Positions 23,705-32,804 of a stretch of 35,691 bases of DNA are shown one piece after another. The DNA comes from an uncultured Flavobacteriales bacterium (GTDB taxonomy: Bacteria; Bacteroidota; Bacteroidia; Flavobacteriales_D; Sanyastnellaceae): NCBI GenBank assembly GCA_913041065.1, contig CAJWII010000004.1:1-35691 (forward strand). Reading direction: 5' to 3'. The position numbers and the translations under genes were made by a program. How positions within the stretch are numbered: position 1 is the stretch's first letter; each line of letters starts with the position of its first letter. The notes under the pieces are model-generated. The model ran no database searches. It was not told the DNA's origin and saw nothing but the letters and a program-made list of their open reading frames with translations.

Positions 23705-24364
23705 ATGGCATCTTCCGTGCGCATTCTGAACGAACATCCGGGCATGGCCGGCCAACTCCTGTTGAACCTTCGAGATGCGTCCGCACACCAGGACAAGGCC
23801 GCCTTCCGGTGGAACATGCAACGCTTGGGCCGAGAATTGGGCAGCGCCCTGGCGCAATCTTGGGAGATGGCGGAAGTGGCATGCCAAACCCCTTTGGGGG
23901 AAGCCACCGAACGCGTCCCGTCAGGGCAGCCTGTGCTGGCCTGCATCCTCAGGGCCGCCATGCCCCTTCATCAGGGGATGCTGGACGTGTGGGACAAGGC
24001 GGATTCGGCGTTTGTGTCGGCCTACCGAAAACACCACGATCGGGGGTTCGACATTGAAGTCGAATACCTTGGTGCGCCAAGCGTGGCCGGAAGGCAACTT
24101 GTGCTGGTGGATCCGATGCTGGCTACGGGAGCCTCCCTGCAGGCTGCATACGACGCCCTATGCGAGCAAGGCGCGCCGGATCAACTTCATGTGGTGAGCG
24201 CCATCGCCAGCCGAGACGGGTTGCGCAACGCCCAAGCTTGGCTGCCGGAAGGAACCGCCTTCCTTGTGGGCGGTGTGGACCCCACTTTGGACGAGCGCGG
24301 GTACATCGTACCGGGGTTGGGAGATGCCGGCGATTTGGCCTTTGGGCCCAAATCACGAAGCTGA
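23705..24364 (+). CDS. upp: uracil phosphoribosyltransferase
   Basis: A 219-residue cytosolic salvage enzyme that makes UMP from uracil and PRPP. The PRPP loop is VLVDPMLATGAS (residues about 133-144), and the C-terminal uracil-binding loop is IVPGLGDAGDLAFG, both near perfect for the family. The ARG/LRAA segment (CILRAAMPLHQGM) is also present. Three in-frame starts exist: GTG 23648, ATG 23690 and ATG 23705. The last gives MASSVRILNE, which lines up with the usual family N-terminus and follows a TACTTTG element; I prefer it, with moderate certainty. It is divergent from the symporter gene and convergent with the DUF1569 gene (12 bases apart). Confidence 0.95.
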   Translation: MASSVRILNEHPGMAGQLLLNLRDASAHQDKAAFRWNMQRLGRELGSALAQSWEMAEVACQTPLGEATERVPSGQPVLACILRAAMPLHQGMLDVWDKADSAFVSAYRKHHDRGFDIEVEYLGAPSVAGRQLVLVDPMLATGASLQAAYDALCEQGAPDQLHVVSAIASRDGLRNAQAWLPEGTAFLVGGVDPTLDERGYIVPGLGDAGDLAFGPKSRS

Positions 24365-24376
24365 CCTCCCCTCAAT

Positions 24377-24844
24377 TCAGACCAGCTGGAACTGGTGAAA
24401 GTGGTGTGTCGTATGGTGGCGCACCAACGCCTTGGCGTCCTCCGCTTTCATCGCTCCGTACATGGCGTGCTGCACAACACCACCCAAGGCCTCGACGTCC
24501 GCCAGGGCCTTCAAGAACCGGGCGACTTCCTCGTCGAAGTCCAACTCCGACCCTGGTCGGGCCTTGATGGCCGGCATGGTGCCCAAGTTGCGCGGGGTGG
24601 CGCCAATAGGTTTGGTGAGGAACGACCTCAAAAACAGCGGCCCGATGAGCCTAGAAAGCAGACGAGCCCACCCGGGGACGGCGATTCTACCGAGGTACAA
24701 GTCCATGAACCTGGAACAATGCCGCAACATCTGCGCCGCATTCATGGTGCCCCAGTTGGGGGCGCTCCTCTGATGAAGCAAAGACAAGGTTTCGCGCAAC
24801 GCCTCGAAAGACGGGGTGTCGCAAGAAAGAGGCGGGAGTGTCAT
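24377..24844 (-). CDS. DUF1569 protein (DinB/YfiT-like fold)
   Basis: A 155-residue protein of the DUF1569 family in the DinB/YfiT-like four-helix superfamily. The family pattern WGTMNAAQMLRHC (residues 31-43, His42) and the histidine-rich end HHTTHHFHQF (residues 143-152) probably make a metal site as in DinB-like proteins; this is inferred from the superfamily. No activity is known; some relatives are thiol-dependent transferases. The ATG at 24844 lies 18 bases after the SecA stop on the same strand, so it is likely co-transcribed with secA. It is convergent with upp. Confidence 0.85.
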   Translation of the reverse strand: MTLPPLSCDTPSFEALRETLSLLHQRSAPNWGTMNAAQMLRHCSRFMDLYLGRIAVPGWARLLSRLIGPLFLRSFLTKPIGATPRNLGTMPAIKARPGSELDFDEEVARFLKALADVEALGGVVQHAMYGAMKAEDAKALVRHHTTHHFHQFQLV

Positions 24845-24862
24845 GAATGACGGTTGTCGCCC

Positions 24863-27800
24863 TCAAGAATCTTCAAGAAGCCACCCTTGGCTCAACAAAG
24901 GCTCTGCCTTTTTGAATTTCAAGGTTTGCACCTCGCTTCCCTTCCGAATGGTCACCATCTCGTTGCGACCAATCTTCTTGTCGGTGCGAATGGGTGCGAC
25001 AGGCTGAGGACGTGGCGGGCGCTGTTGGGGCATGCGACCGGGGGCGATGCCCCCTGGACGAGGCATCCCGCCTTGCGCGACCGCGGCACGAGCTGCGGAA
25101 CCTTGCTCGGCGGTGTTCTGAACCCCGGCCTTCTGTTCCTGCACACGAGGCGCCGCAGAGGGTCGAGGGGCTTGACGGGGCTGTTGGGCCGACGCGCCGG
25201 TCGGAATGGTGCACTTCATCAAGAACGACGCCACTTGGGCGTTGACCTTTTGGACCATTTTTTGGAACAGCTCGTACGACTCAAACTTGTAAATGAGGAG
25301 CGGATCCTTTTGCTCAAAGCGCGCATGCTGCACGTTGCTCCTCAGGTCGTCCATGTCGCGAAGGTGCTCTTTCCAGTGTTGGTCGATGATGGCGAGCACC
25401 ACGGCCTTCTCCAAGGTGTCAAGCACGCTCTTGCCCTCGGTCAAGACACTCTGCTCGATGTCCGCGCCGACCTGAAGGGTCTTGCGTCCGTCGGTGAACG
25501 GGACCAAGATGTTCTTGAAGTCGTTCTTCTCGTCGTCGTGCACGCGTTGAATCACCGGGTGGGCGCGCTGGGCAAGGTCCACCAACTTGGCCTGGTACAA
25601 CTCCTCTGCACGCAGGTAGGTCTGATACGCCAACTCCTCCGGCTTCCCCGACGCAAACCCGTCGACGTCCACCGTGGGCTCGATGCCAAAGTCGCTCAAC
25701 AAGGCCATTCGGAAGGCCTCGTAGTCCTTCTCGGGATGCGTCGCCAGCACGTGAGCTTCGATGAGCTCGTAGAACATGTTGGCGATGTCGGTACGGATGC
25801 GGTCGCCGTGCAGGGCGTTGCGGCGGCGTTTGTAGATGACTTCACGCTGGGCGTTCATCACATCGTCGTACTCCAAGAGGCGCTTCCGGATGCCGAAGTT
25901 GTTCTCCTCCACCTTCTTTTGGGCCCGCTCGATGCTCTTGGTGATCATGCCGGCTTGGATGACCTCCCCTTCTTTGTGGCCCATCCGGTCCATCATCTTG
26001 CTCACGCGCTCCGAGCCAAAGAGCCGCATCAGGTCGTCCTCCAAGCTCACGTAGAACTGGCTCGACCCAGGGTCTCCTTGACGGCCTGAGCGGCCTCGCA
26101 ATTGGCGGTCCACCCGCCGGCTGTCGTGACGTTCAGTGCCGATGATCGCCAATCCACCAGCGTCCTTCACCTCCTTGGACAGCTTGATGTCCGTGCCTCG
26201 ACCCGCCATGTTGGTGGCGATGGTCACTGTGCCGGGCTTGCCGGCTTCGGACACCACCTCCGCCTCACGTTGGTGCATTTTGGCGTTGAGCACTTGGTGC
26301 TTGATGCTGCGCATGCCAAGCATTTTCGAGAGCAGTTCGCTGATTTCAACGGTCGTCGTGCCGACCAGCACAGGACGCCCTTGCTTGCTCAACTCCACCA
26401 CGTCGTCGATGACGGCGTTCAACTTCTCACGCTTCGTCTTGTAGACCAAATCGTCCCGGTCCTTCCGCGCGATGGGGCGGTTGGTCGGAATGACCATCAC
26501 GTCCAACCCGTAGATGTCCCAAAACTCGCCCGCCTCCGTCTCCGCCGTTCCGGTCATGCCAGCCAGCTTGTGGTACATCCGGAAGTAGTTCTGGAGCGTC
26601 ACCGTGGCGTAGGTCTGCGTGGCGGCTTCCACCTTCACCCCTTCTTTGGCCTCGATGGCCTGGTGCAGCCCGTCGCTGTAACGGCGGCCGTCCATGATGC
26701 GGCCGGTCTGCTCGTCGACAATCATGACCTTGTTGTCCATCACCACGTACTCGATGTCCTTCTCGAACAAGGTGTAGGCCTTCAGAAGCTGGTTCATGCT
26801 ATGGATGCGGGCGCTCTTGACGCCGTAGTCCTGCATGAGTTGTTGCTTCTTCTCGAGCTTTTCCTCTTCCCCCGACTCGCTGTTGTCGATGCCGACCAAT
26901 TCTGTGGCCAAATCCGGCATCGTGAAGAAGTGCTCGTCCTCCATGTTTCGGACGAGGTACTCGATGCCTTTCTCGGTGAGCTCGATTTGATTCTGCTTTT
27001 CGTCGATCACGAAGAAGAGCTCCGCGTCGGCCTTGTGCATCTCCCGCTGGTTGTCCGCGAGGTAATACCCCTCTGTCTTGAGGAGTTGCTGACGCATGCC
27101 GTCTTGGCTCAAAAACTTGATAAGTGGCTTGCTCTTGGGCAAAGCTCGGAACGCCCGGTACAACGCCAACCCGCCAGCTTCAATGTCGTCCTTCGAAGCC
27201 CCGTCCACCAACAGCTTCTTGGCGTCGGACAAGAACCCTTGGGCCGCCTGCTGCTGCACCTTGACAATGCTGACCACCCTGGGCTTGAGCTGGTCAAATT
27301 CGTGCTCATCGCCTTTGGGCGTCGGTCCGCTGATGATGAGTGGGGTCCGGGCTTCGTCGATCAACACCGAGTCGACCTCATCGACAATGGCGAAGTGGTG
27401 CTTGCGCTGCACGAGTTGTTCAGGCCGTGTGGCCATGTTGTCCCTCAAGTAGTCGAACCCAAACTCGTTGTTGGTGCCGAACGTCACGTCGCACTTGTAC
27501 GCCTGACGACGCGCCTCGCTGTTGGGTTGGTGCTTGTCGATGCAGTCTACGGTCAATCCATGGAATTCGTAGAGCGGACCCATCCACTCGGCGTCGCGAC
27601 GTGCGAGGTAGTTGTTGACGGTCACCACGTGAACGCCACGTCCTGCCAGGGCGTTGAGGAACACCGGCAGCGTGGCCACCAGGGTCTTTCCTTCCCCCGT
27701 CTGCATCTCCGCCGCCTTGCCGCGGTGGAGGGCAACGCCTCCAATCAGCTGCACATCGTAGTGGACCATGTCCCACGTCACCTCCGACCCCGCAGCCGTC

Positions 27801-28279
27801 CAGGACTTGGCCCAGCAGGCCTTGTCCCCCTCGACACGCACCAGGTCACGCGACGCAGCAATCTCTCGGTCCAATTCGGTGGCGGTCACCTCCACATCGC
27901 CTTCCGCCGAGAAGCGGCGCGCCGTCTCCTTCACCAAGGCAAACGCCTCGGGCATCACTTCTTCCAGCACCTCTTCCAACCTTTCGTTCACCTGAAGCTC
28001 CAAGGCGTCGATTTGCTCAAAGAGCGCCTCCTTTTGGTCCAGCTGAGACAACGGAAGTTCTGCCGCTTGGGCATGCAACAGATCGATCTGGGTCAATTCC
28101 GACTCGACGTGTTTCCGAATGCGTTCACGCAAGTCTGAGGAGAGGCCTCGCAGGTCATCCGCGGACAAGTTCCCCAACGATTTTTCCGCCTCTTTCACCC
28201 GGTCCACAACGGGCTGAACCTCTTTGATGTCGCTGGCCGATTTGTCCCCGACAAAGGCCTTGAAAAGCTTTGCAAGCAT
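24863..28279 (-). CDS. secA: preprotein translocase ATPase SecA
   Basis: The ATPase motor of the Sec pathway, which drives unfolded secretory proteins through SecYEG, including the signal-peptide proteins seen in this window. It has 1138 residues, longer than the roughly 900 of E. coli, mostly because of an extra helical insertion before the first nucleotide site (residues about 70-140), known in Bacteroidota. The Walker A motif MQTGEGKT is near residue 193, Walker B is VDEVDS, and TNMAGRGTDIKL with GRSGRQGDPG marks the second helicase domain. The C-terminus has a Pro/Gln/Ala-rich linker and ends KIGRNEMVTIRKGSE ... LLEDS, with no Cys-rich zinc motif. The ATG at 28279 is the family start; a frame extending to 28423 covers the promoter. 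TACTTTTG lies 4 bases upstream of the ATG. Confidence 0.98.
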   Translation of the reverse strand: MLAKLFKAFVGDKSASDIKEVQPVVDRVKEAEKSLGNLSADDLRGLSSDLRERIRKHVESELTQIDLLHAQAAELPLSQLDQKEALFEQIDALELQVNERLEEVLEEVMPEAFALVKETARRFSAEGDVEVTATELDREIAASRDLVRVEGDKACWAKSWTAAGSEVTWDMVHYDVQLIGGVALHRGKAAEMQTGEGKTLVATLPVFLNALAGRGVHVVTVNNYLARRDAEWMGPLYEFHGLTVDCIDKHQPNSEARRQAYKCDVTFGTNNEFGFDYLRDNMATRPEQLVQRKHHFAIVDEVDSVLIDEARTPLIISGPTPKGDEHEFDQLKPRVVSIVKVQQQAAQGFLSDAKKLLVDGASKDDIEAGGLALYRAFRALPKSKPLIKFLSQDGMRQQLLKTEGYYLADNQREMHKADAELFFVIDEKQNQIELTEKGIEYLVRNMEDEHFFTMPDLATELVGIDNSESGEEEKLEKKQQLMQDYGVKSARIHSMNQLLKAYTLFEKDIEYVVMDNKVMIVDEQTGRIMDGRRYSDGLHQAIEAKEGVKVEAATQTYATVTLQNYFRMYHKLAGMTGTAETEAGEFWDIYGLDVMVIPTNRPIARKDRDDLVYKTKREKLNAVIDDVVELSKQGRPVLVGTTTVEISELLSKMLGMRSIKHQVLNAKMHQREAEVVSEAGKPGTVTIATNMAGRGTDIKLSKEVKDAGGLAIIGTERHDSRRVDRQLRGRSGRQGDPGSSQFYVSLEDDLMRLFGSERVSKMMDRMGHKEGEVIQAGMITKSIERAQKKVEENNFGIRKRLLEYDDVMNAQREVIYKRRRNALHGDRIRTDIANMFYELIEAHVLATHPEKDYEAFRMALLSDFGIEPTVDVDGFASGKPEELAYQTYLRAEELYQAKLVDLAQRAHPVIQRVHDDEKNDFKNILVPFTDGRKTLQVGADIEQSVLTEGKSVLDTLEKAVVLAIIDQHWKEHLRDMDDLRSNVQHARFEQKDPLLIYKFESYELFQKMVQKVNAQVASFLMKCTIPTGASAQQPRQAPRPSAAPRVQEQKAGVQNTAEQGSAARAAVAQGGMPRPGGIAPGRMPQQRPPRPQPVAPIRTDKKIGRNEMVTIRKGSEVQTLKFKKAEPLLSQGWLLEDS

Positions 28280-28283
28280 GACA

Positions 28284-28291
28284 CAAAAGTA
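28284..28291 (-). promoter_or_regulatory. -7 promoter element of secA, predicted leaderless
   Basis: The minus strand reads TACTTTTG-TGTC-ATG, a perfect TAnnTTTG match 4 bases before the secA start codon. TTTG at 28320-28317 could be the -33 element, with a long spacer of 25 bases. Confidence 0.6.
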
Positions 28292-28410
28292 CAACGTGAA
28301 CCACCCGGGGGTTTTCCAAAAATCGTTGCACGAAAAACCGTGCCAAAAAAACAACTCCCCATCACCTTTTCCAGGTATTTTCAAGCACACGCAACACCTC
28401 CCTTTGTGCT

Positions 28411-28470
28411 GATTGTCAGACAATTTTAAGCGGTGTCGGAGGGCGATTGTTAAGAACTCTGGGCGATTGT
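28411..28470 (+). promoter_or_regulatory. candidate operator: palindrome plus two direct repeats upstream of nrdB
   Basis: ATTGTC-A-GACAAT is a perfect 13-base palindrome at 28412-28424. GGGCGATTGT occurs twice, at 28441-28450 and 28461-28470, exactly 20 bases apart (about two helical turns). All three share GATTGT. The cluster ends 11 bases before the proposed -33 element of nrdB, a usual position for a regulator of that promoter. It does not match the known NrdR box. Confidence 0.5.
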
Positions 28471-28481
28471 GAACTTTTCAA

Positions 28482-28514
28482 TTTGCCCGCTAATGGGGTT
28501 GCGAAGTTTCTTTG
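28482..28514 (+). promoter_or_regulatory. candidate promoter of nrdB-nrdA
   Basis: TTTG at 28482-28485, a 21-base spacer, then TTTCTTTG at 28507-28514 (one mismatch from TAnnTTTG). The layout matches the rplU promoter in this window (TTTG, 20 bases, TATCTTTG). Predicted leader about 150 bases. Confidence 0.45.
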
Positions 28515-28667
28515 AAGGGCTGCTGAGAGGCATTCCATTTGCCACTCATAAAGCACCCCTTTAGCCTACACAGCCAAACCTCAATTCGTCTGCGACCTCA
28601 ACCCTCGCAGCCGGCCCCACCCTCCCCTGAACATTTGGACAGGGAACCTTCAAGAAAACCCACGACC

Positions 28668-29726
28668 ATGGACAACATCGATAACCACAACGAAGAAGCC
28701 ATCGACAACAAACAAACTGCCATCGAGGAGGTGTTGCCTGAAAACACCGCGGTGGTGGAACCCATTTTGGAGGACAACCCCAACCGCTTTGTCCTGTTTC
28801 CCATCGAGCACAACGACATCTGGAACTTCTACAAGAAATCCGAGGCGAGCTTCTGGACTGCGGAAGAGATTGACTTGGCGGCCGACATCGTCGACTGGAA
28901 CGACAAGCTCAACGACGACGAGCGCTACTTCGTCAAGCACATCCTGGCCTTCTTTGCCGCCTCCGACGGCATCGTGAACGAGAACCTCGCGGAGAACTTC
29001 GTGGCCGAAGTGCAGTACACCGAGGCGAAGTTTTTCTACGGCTTCCAAATTATGATGGAGAACATCCACAGCGAGACCTACTCGTTGTTGATCGACACCT
29101 ACATCAAGGACAAGGCCGAGAAAGACAAGTTGTTCAACGCCATCGAAACCCTCGATTGCGTCAAGGAAAAGGCCAACTGGGCCCTCGAGTGGATCGAGAA
29201 CGGCAGCTTCGCCGAGCGCATCGTGGCCTTCGCCGCGGTGGAGGGCATCTTCTTCTCAGGCAGCTTCTGCTCCATCTTCTGGCTCAAGAAGCGCGGCCTC
29301 ATGCCAGGTTTGAGCTTCTCCAACGAGCTCATCAGCCGCGACGAGGGCATGCACTGCGACTTCGCGTGCATGTTGTACACGGACCACATCGTGAACAAGC
29401 TGCCCAAGAAGACAATCGAGAAAATCATCCTCGACGCGGTGGCCATTGAAAAGGAATTCATTTGTGAAGCGTTGCCTGTGCGCTTGATCGGCATGAATGC
29501 CGACCTCATGAGCCAGTACATCGAATTTGTGGCCGACCGCCTGTTGGTCGAACTCGGCAACGAAAAGGTCTTCAACGTGACCAACCCCTTCGATTTCATG
29601 GACATGATCAGCCTCCAGGGCAAGACCAACTTCTTCGAGAAGCGCGTCGGTGAATATCAAAAGGCCGGTGTCCTCAACAACTCTTCCGAGGAAGACAACA
29701 GCTTCAGCCTCGACGCGGACTTCTGA
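28668..29726 (+). CDS. nrdB: class Ia ribonucleotide reductase small (beta) subunit
   Basis: The radical-bearing subunit of aerobic ribonucleotide reductase, which makes deoxyribonucleotides with NrdA. The 352-residue protein is of the eukaryote-like class I type: [17 protein letters not shown] and [24 protein letters not shown] split across the metal-binding helices are nearly the eukaryotic R2 text. Visible metal ligands include Glu131 and His134, and the radical tyrosine Tyr138 is present in ENIHSETY, so this is not a tyrosine-less subclass. EGIFFSGSF and [10 protein letters not shown] supply the rest of the diiron site. I start at ATG 28668 ([10 protein letters not shown]), since the upstream extension has no family counterpart. 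nrdA follows after 47 bases on the same strand. Confidence 0.97.
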   Translation: MDNIDNHNEEAIDNKQTAIEEVLPENTAVVEPILEDNPNRFVLFPIEHNDIWNFYKKSEASFWTAEEIDLAADIVDWNDKLNDDERYFVKHILAFFAASDGIVNENLAENFVAEVQYTEAKFFYGFQIMMENIHSETYSLLIDTYIKDKAEKDKLFNAIETLDCVKEKANWALEWIENGSFAERIVAFAAVEGIFFSGSFCSIFWLKKRGLMPGLSFSNELISRDEGMHCDFACMLYTDHIVNKLPKKTIEKIILDAVAIEKEFICEALPVRLIGMNADLMSQYIEFVADRLLVELGNEKVFNVTNPFDFMDMISLQGKTNFFEKRVGEYQKAGVLNNSSEEDNSFSLDADF

Positions 29727-29773
29727 TGTCCTCCTGATTCGAACCTCTCCCCAACCCTCTCTTTCCTCTTCGC

Positions 29774-32161
29774 ATGTATGTATTGAAGCGCGACGGCCGA
29801 AATGAACCGGTCCAGTTTGACAAGATCACAGCCCGCATCAAAAAGCTGTGCTACGGCTTGCACGCTGCTGTAGACCCCACCAAAGTCGCCATGCGCGTCA
29901 TCGAGGGGGTGTACGACGGCGTGACGACGACCGAACTTGACAACCTCGCCGCCGAAGTCGCAGCAACCAACGCCGTGACCCACCCGGACTACGCGCAGCT
30001 CGCCAGCCGCATCGCGGTGAGCAACTTGCACAAGGCGACCAAGAAGTCGTTCACCGAAACCATGGAGGACCTCCACAACTACGTGGACCCTGTCACCGGT
30101 GAGAACGCAAGCTTGATTGCCGACGACGTGTGGGAGATCATCCAGAAGAACGCCGAATTGCTCGACTCGAGCATCATCTACGACCGGGACTTCAACTACG
30201 ACTTCTTCGGATTCAAGACCCTCGAGCGTTCGTATTTGCTCAAGATCAAGGGAGAGATCGCCGAGCGCCCGCAACACATGCTCATGCGTGTGGCTGTCGG
30301 CATCCACAAGGACGACATGGAGAGCGCCATCGAGACGTACAACATGATGAGCGAAGGCTGGTTCACGCACGCCACGCCCACCCTGTTCAATGCAGGCACC
30401 CCCAAGCCCCAGATGTCCAGCTGCTTCTTGCTGACCATGAAAGAGGACAGCATTTCCGGCATCTACGATACGCTCAAACAATGCGCGAAAATCTCGCAAA
30501 ACGCAGGAGGCATCGGCTTGGCCATACACGACATCCGCGGCACCGGCTCCCACATCAAAGGCACCAACGGCACATCCCACGGCATTGTCCCCATGTTGCG
30601 CGTCTTCAATGACACCGCACGTTACGTGGACCAAGGGGGCGGCAAGCGCAAAGGCTCCTTTGCGATTTACATCGAGCCTTGGCACAGCGACATCTTCGAC
30701 TTCCTCGAGCTTCGCAAGAACCACGGCAAGGAAGAGCAGCGCGCCCGCGACTTGTTCTACGCCTTGTGGACCCCCGATCTGTTCATGAAGCGTGTCGAAG
30801 AGAATGGCGACTGGACGCTCATGTGCCCCAACGAATGCCCAGGCCTGGCCGACAGCTGGGGACCCGAGTTTGAAGCACTGTACACCAAGTACGAAGCAGA
30901 AGGCAAAGGACGCAAGACCATCAAGGCGCAAGACTTGTGGTTCAAGGTCCTCGAAAGCCAAGTGGAGACTGGCACCCCTTACGTGCTTTACAAGGATGCC
31001 GCCAACGGAAAGTCCAACCAGCAGAATTTGGGCACCATCCGCTCGTCCAACTTGTGCACCGAGATCATCGAGTACACCTCACCCGACGAAGTGGCGGTGT
31101 GCAACTTGGCCTCCATCGCCATCCCCAAGTTTGTCAAGGAGGACCGCACGTTCGACCACGACAAGCTCTTCGAAGTCACTTACCGTGTGACGCGCAACCT
31201 CAACCGAGTCATCGACCGGAACTACTACCCCATCCCCGAGGCGCGCAACTCCAACATGCGCCACCGTCCCATCGGCTTGGGCGTGCAAGGGTTGGCGGAC
31301 GCGTTCATCTTGATGCGTTTCCCCTTCGACAGCGACGAAGCGCGCCAGCTGAACAAAGACGTCTTCGAGACCATCTACTACGCCGCCTGCACCGCGTCCA
31401 AGGACATGGCCAAGGAGGAGGGGGCGTACGAGACGTTTGAAGGCTCACCCGCCAGCGAAGGCAAGCTCCAGTTTGACCTTTGGGGCGTGAAACCATCCGA
31501 CCGCTGGGAGTGGGACATCTTGAAGGACGAAATCAAGGAGCACGGCATGCGCAACTCGTTGCTCATGGCCCCCATGCCCACCGCATCCACAGCCCAAATC
31601 CTCGGCAACAACGAGTGCTTCGAGCCTTACACAAGCAACATCTACACCCGTCGCACCCTCTCAGGAGAGTTCATCGTGGTGAACAAGCACTTGTTGCGCG
31701 ACTTGACCAAGCTGGGCTTGTGGGACGACGACATGAAGAACCGCCTCATCGCGGCCAACGGCTCCATTCAGAACATCCCTGAGATTCCTGAAAACCTCAA
31801 GGTCTTGTACCGCACAGCCTGGGAGATTTCCCAGAAGTCCATCCTCGAGATGGCGGCCGACCGTGGCGCGTACATCTGCCAGAGCCAGTCGCTCAACATC
31901 TTCATGGAGAACGTGAACAACTCCAAGTTGACGTCCATGCACTTCTACGCGTGGAAGAAAGGCTTGAAGACCGGCATGTACTACCTCCGCACGAAGGCGG
32001 CCACCGACGCCATCAAGTTCACCGTGGACAAGAAGTACAAGGAACAGCCTCAAGGCGAGCAAGCCGCTGCGTCAGCCAAGCCTGAGGAGATGACCTACGA
32101 GCAGCAAGTGCAAGCGTGCAGCATCGAAAACGGCCCCGACTGCGAGATGTGCAGCGGCTGA
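29774..32161 (+). CDS. nrdA: class Ia ribonucleoside-diphosphate reductase large (alpha) subunit
   Basis: The catalytic subunit, reducing ribonucleoside diphosphates. At 795 residues it has an N-terminal ATP-cone ([16 protein letters not shown], residues 2-17 onward), so activity is likely under dATP feedback control. Active-site landmarks are PQMSSCFLL (first redox Cys), [23 protein letters not shown] split around the catalytic Cys and the second redox Cys, and [23 protein letters not shown]. The C-terminal swinging pair Cys790/Cys793 (CEMCSG) receives electrons from thioredoxin or glutaredoxin. It lies 47 bases after nrdB and is followed by a strong terminator hairpin. Order B-then-A is the reverse of E. 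coli. Confidence 0.98.
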   Translation: MYVLKRDGRNEPVQFDKITARIKKLCYGLHAAVDPTKVAMRVIEGVYDGVTTTELDNLAAEVAATNAVTHPDYAQLASRIAVSNLHKATKKSFTETMEDLHNYVDPVTGENASLIADDVWEIIQKNAELLDSSIIYDRDFNYDFFGFKTLERSYLLKIKGEIAERPQHMLMRVAVGIHKDDMESAIETYNMMSEGWFTHATPTLFNAGTPKPQMSSCFLLTMKEDSISGIYDTLKQCAKISQNAGGIGLAIHDIRGTGSHIKGTNGTSHGIVPMLRVFNDTARYVDQGGGKRKGSFAIYIEPWHSDIFDFLELRKNHGKEEQRARDLFYALWTPDLFMKRVEENGDWTLMCPNECPGLADSWGPEFEALYTKYEAEGKGRKTIKAQDLWFKVLESQVETGTPYVLYKDAANGKSNQQNLGTIRSSNLCTEIIEYTSPDEVAVCNLASIAIPKFVKEDRTFDHDKLFEVTYRVTRNLNRVIDRNYYPIPEARNSNMRHRPIGLGVQGLADAFILMRFPFDSDEARQLNKDVFETIYYAACTASKDMAKEEGAYETFEGSPASEGKLQFDLWGVKPSDRWEWDILKDEIKEHGMRNSLLMAPMPTASTAQILGNNECFEPYTSNIYTRRTLSGEFIVVNKHLLRDLTKLGLWDDDMKNRLIAANGSIQNIPEIPENLKVLYRTAWEISQKSILEMAADRGAYICQSQSLNIFMENVNNSKLTSMHFYAWKKGLKTGMYYLRTKAATDAIKFTVDKKYKEQPQGEQAAASAKPEEMTYEQQVQACSIENGPDCEMCSG

Positions 32162-32181
32162 TTCCAGCGACAATTTCTGCG

Positions 32182-32211
32182 AAAAAAGGCCTCCTGATGG
32201 GGGCCTTTTTT
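32182..32211. terminator. bidirectional terminator between nrdA and the thioredoxin-family gene
   Basis: AAAAAAGGCCTCC pairs with GGGGGCCTTTTTT across a TGAT loop (13 pairs, one G-T). The A-run on one side and T-run on the other let it work in both directions, ending nrdBA on the plus strand and the heme A synthase operon on the minus strand, whose last stop is at 32216. Confidence 0.92.
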
Positions 32212-32215
32212 GTGC

Positions 32216-32776
32216 TCATCCCTTCCATTTGATGTTGCAGCCGAGCGACGGCGCTTGGCCTGTCGAAGGCACCTCCTCCCCTGCCAACAACAAATCGACA
32301 ACGCCCCGGAGGTCGTTGCCAGTCACGGACACGTCGTTGCCTGGTCGGGACCCGTCGTATTGCCCGCGGTAGACGCACTTCGAGTCGCGGTCGAACACAC
32401 TGAAATCTGGAGTACACGCCGCATTGTACGCGCGGGCCACCTCCTGGGACTCGTCGTACAAGTAAGGGAAGGTGAAGCCATGACGTTGGGCTGGCGCTTG
32501 CATGTGCTCAAAGCTGTCCCGCGGATAATTCGCCACGTCGTTGCTTGAGATCGCCACCACGTCCACTCCCCGCACCTTGAAATCCGCCGCAAACGCCACG
32601 AACGACTCCAGCAAGTGAATCACAAATGGACAGTGGTTGCACATGAGCACGACCACGGTTGGCTGACCTGCGAACACGTCCTTGGCGCGGACCATGCCTT
32701 CTTTGGTGGCGTTGGGAAGTGAAAAGTCGGGGGCCGTATAGCCCAAAGCGAGGTTGGTGGTTTCGGTGGCGGCCAT
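32216..32776 (-). CDS. thioredoxin-family (AhpC/TSA-like) protein
   Basis: A 186-residue cytosolic protein with a thioredoxin fold of the redoxin/AhpC-TSA type: GYTAPDFSLPNA opens the fold, and VVVLMCNHCPFVIHL carries a CxxC redox pair (Cys-Asn-His-Cys). Such proteins are common, uncharacterised members annotated 'thioredoxin family protein'; peroxidase or disulfide-reductase activity is possible. No signal peptide is seen, so a periplasmic cytochrome-maturation role is less likely despite the neighbours. The ATG at 32776 is 28 bases after the ctaA stop, so it is probably the last gene of the HMA-ctaA operon. A terminator follows at 32182-32211. Confidence 0.9.
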   Translation of the reverse strand: MAATETTNLALGYTAPDFSLPNATKEGMVRAKDVFAGQPTVVVLMCNHCPFVIHLLESFVAFAADFKVRGVDVVAISSNDVANYPRDSFEHMQAPAQRHGFTFPYLYDESQEVARAYNAACTPDFSVFDRDSKCVYRGQYDGSRPGNDVSVTGNDLRGVVDLLLAGEEVPSTGQAPSLGCNIKWKG

Positions 32777-32804
32777 GGACTTGTGTTGAGTTTAAGGGCT
32801 AAGT

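Larger units (their letters stand above)
28280..28667 (+). other. 388-base divergent intergenic region between secA and nrdB
   Basis: This is the only long gene-free stretch in the window. It holds the secA -7 element at its left end, a 13-base palindrome and two direct repeats at 28411-28470, a candidate nrdB promoter at 28482-28514, and a leader of about 150 bases that is pyrimidine-rich (28590-28630). I found no tRNA, small ORF with family features, or classical NrdR box. A frame open from 28539 into nrdB would add 43 low-complexity residues and is not believed. Confidence 0.7.

Noticed and set aside
26102-28138. 678-codon plus-strand open frame opposite secA
   Set aside because: Antisense shadow of SecA with no motif; composition (Val, Leu, His, Arg) is typical of such mirrors.
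28280-28423. 48-residue N-terminal extension of SecA
   Set aside because: The family starts at MLAKLFKAF, and the extension would cover the -7 element and palindrome. A Cys-rich look in the extension is accidental.
28539-28667. 43-residue N-terminal extension of NrdB
   Set aside because: Pro/Ser-rich text without counterpart in class I small subunits; it is better explained as the 5' leader.
29657-30961. 434-codon minus-strand open frame opposite nrdA
   Set aside because: Lies wholly opposite NrdB/NrdA coding sequence and shows no family signature.
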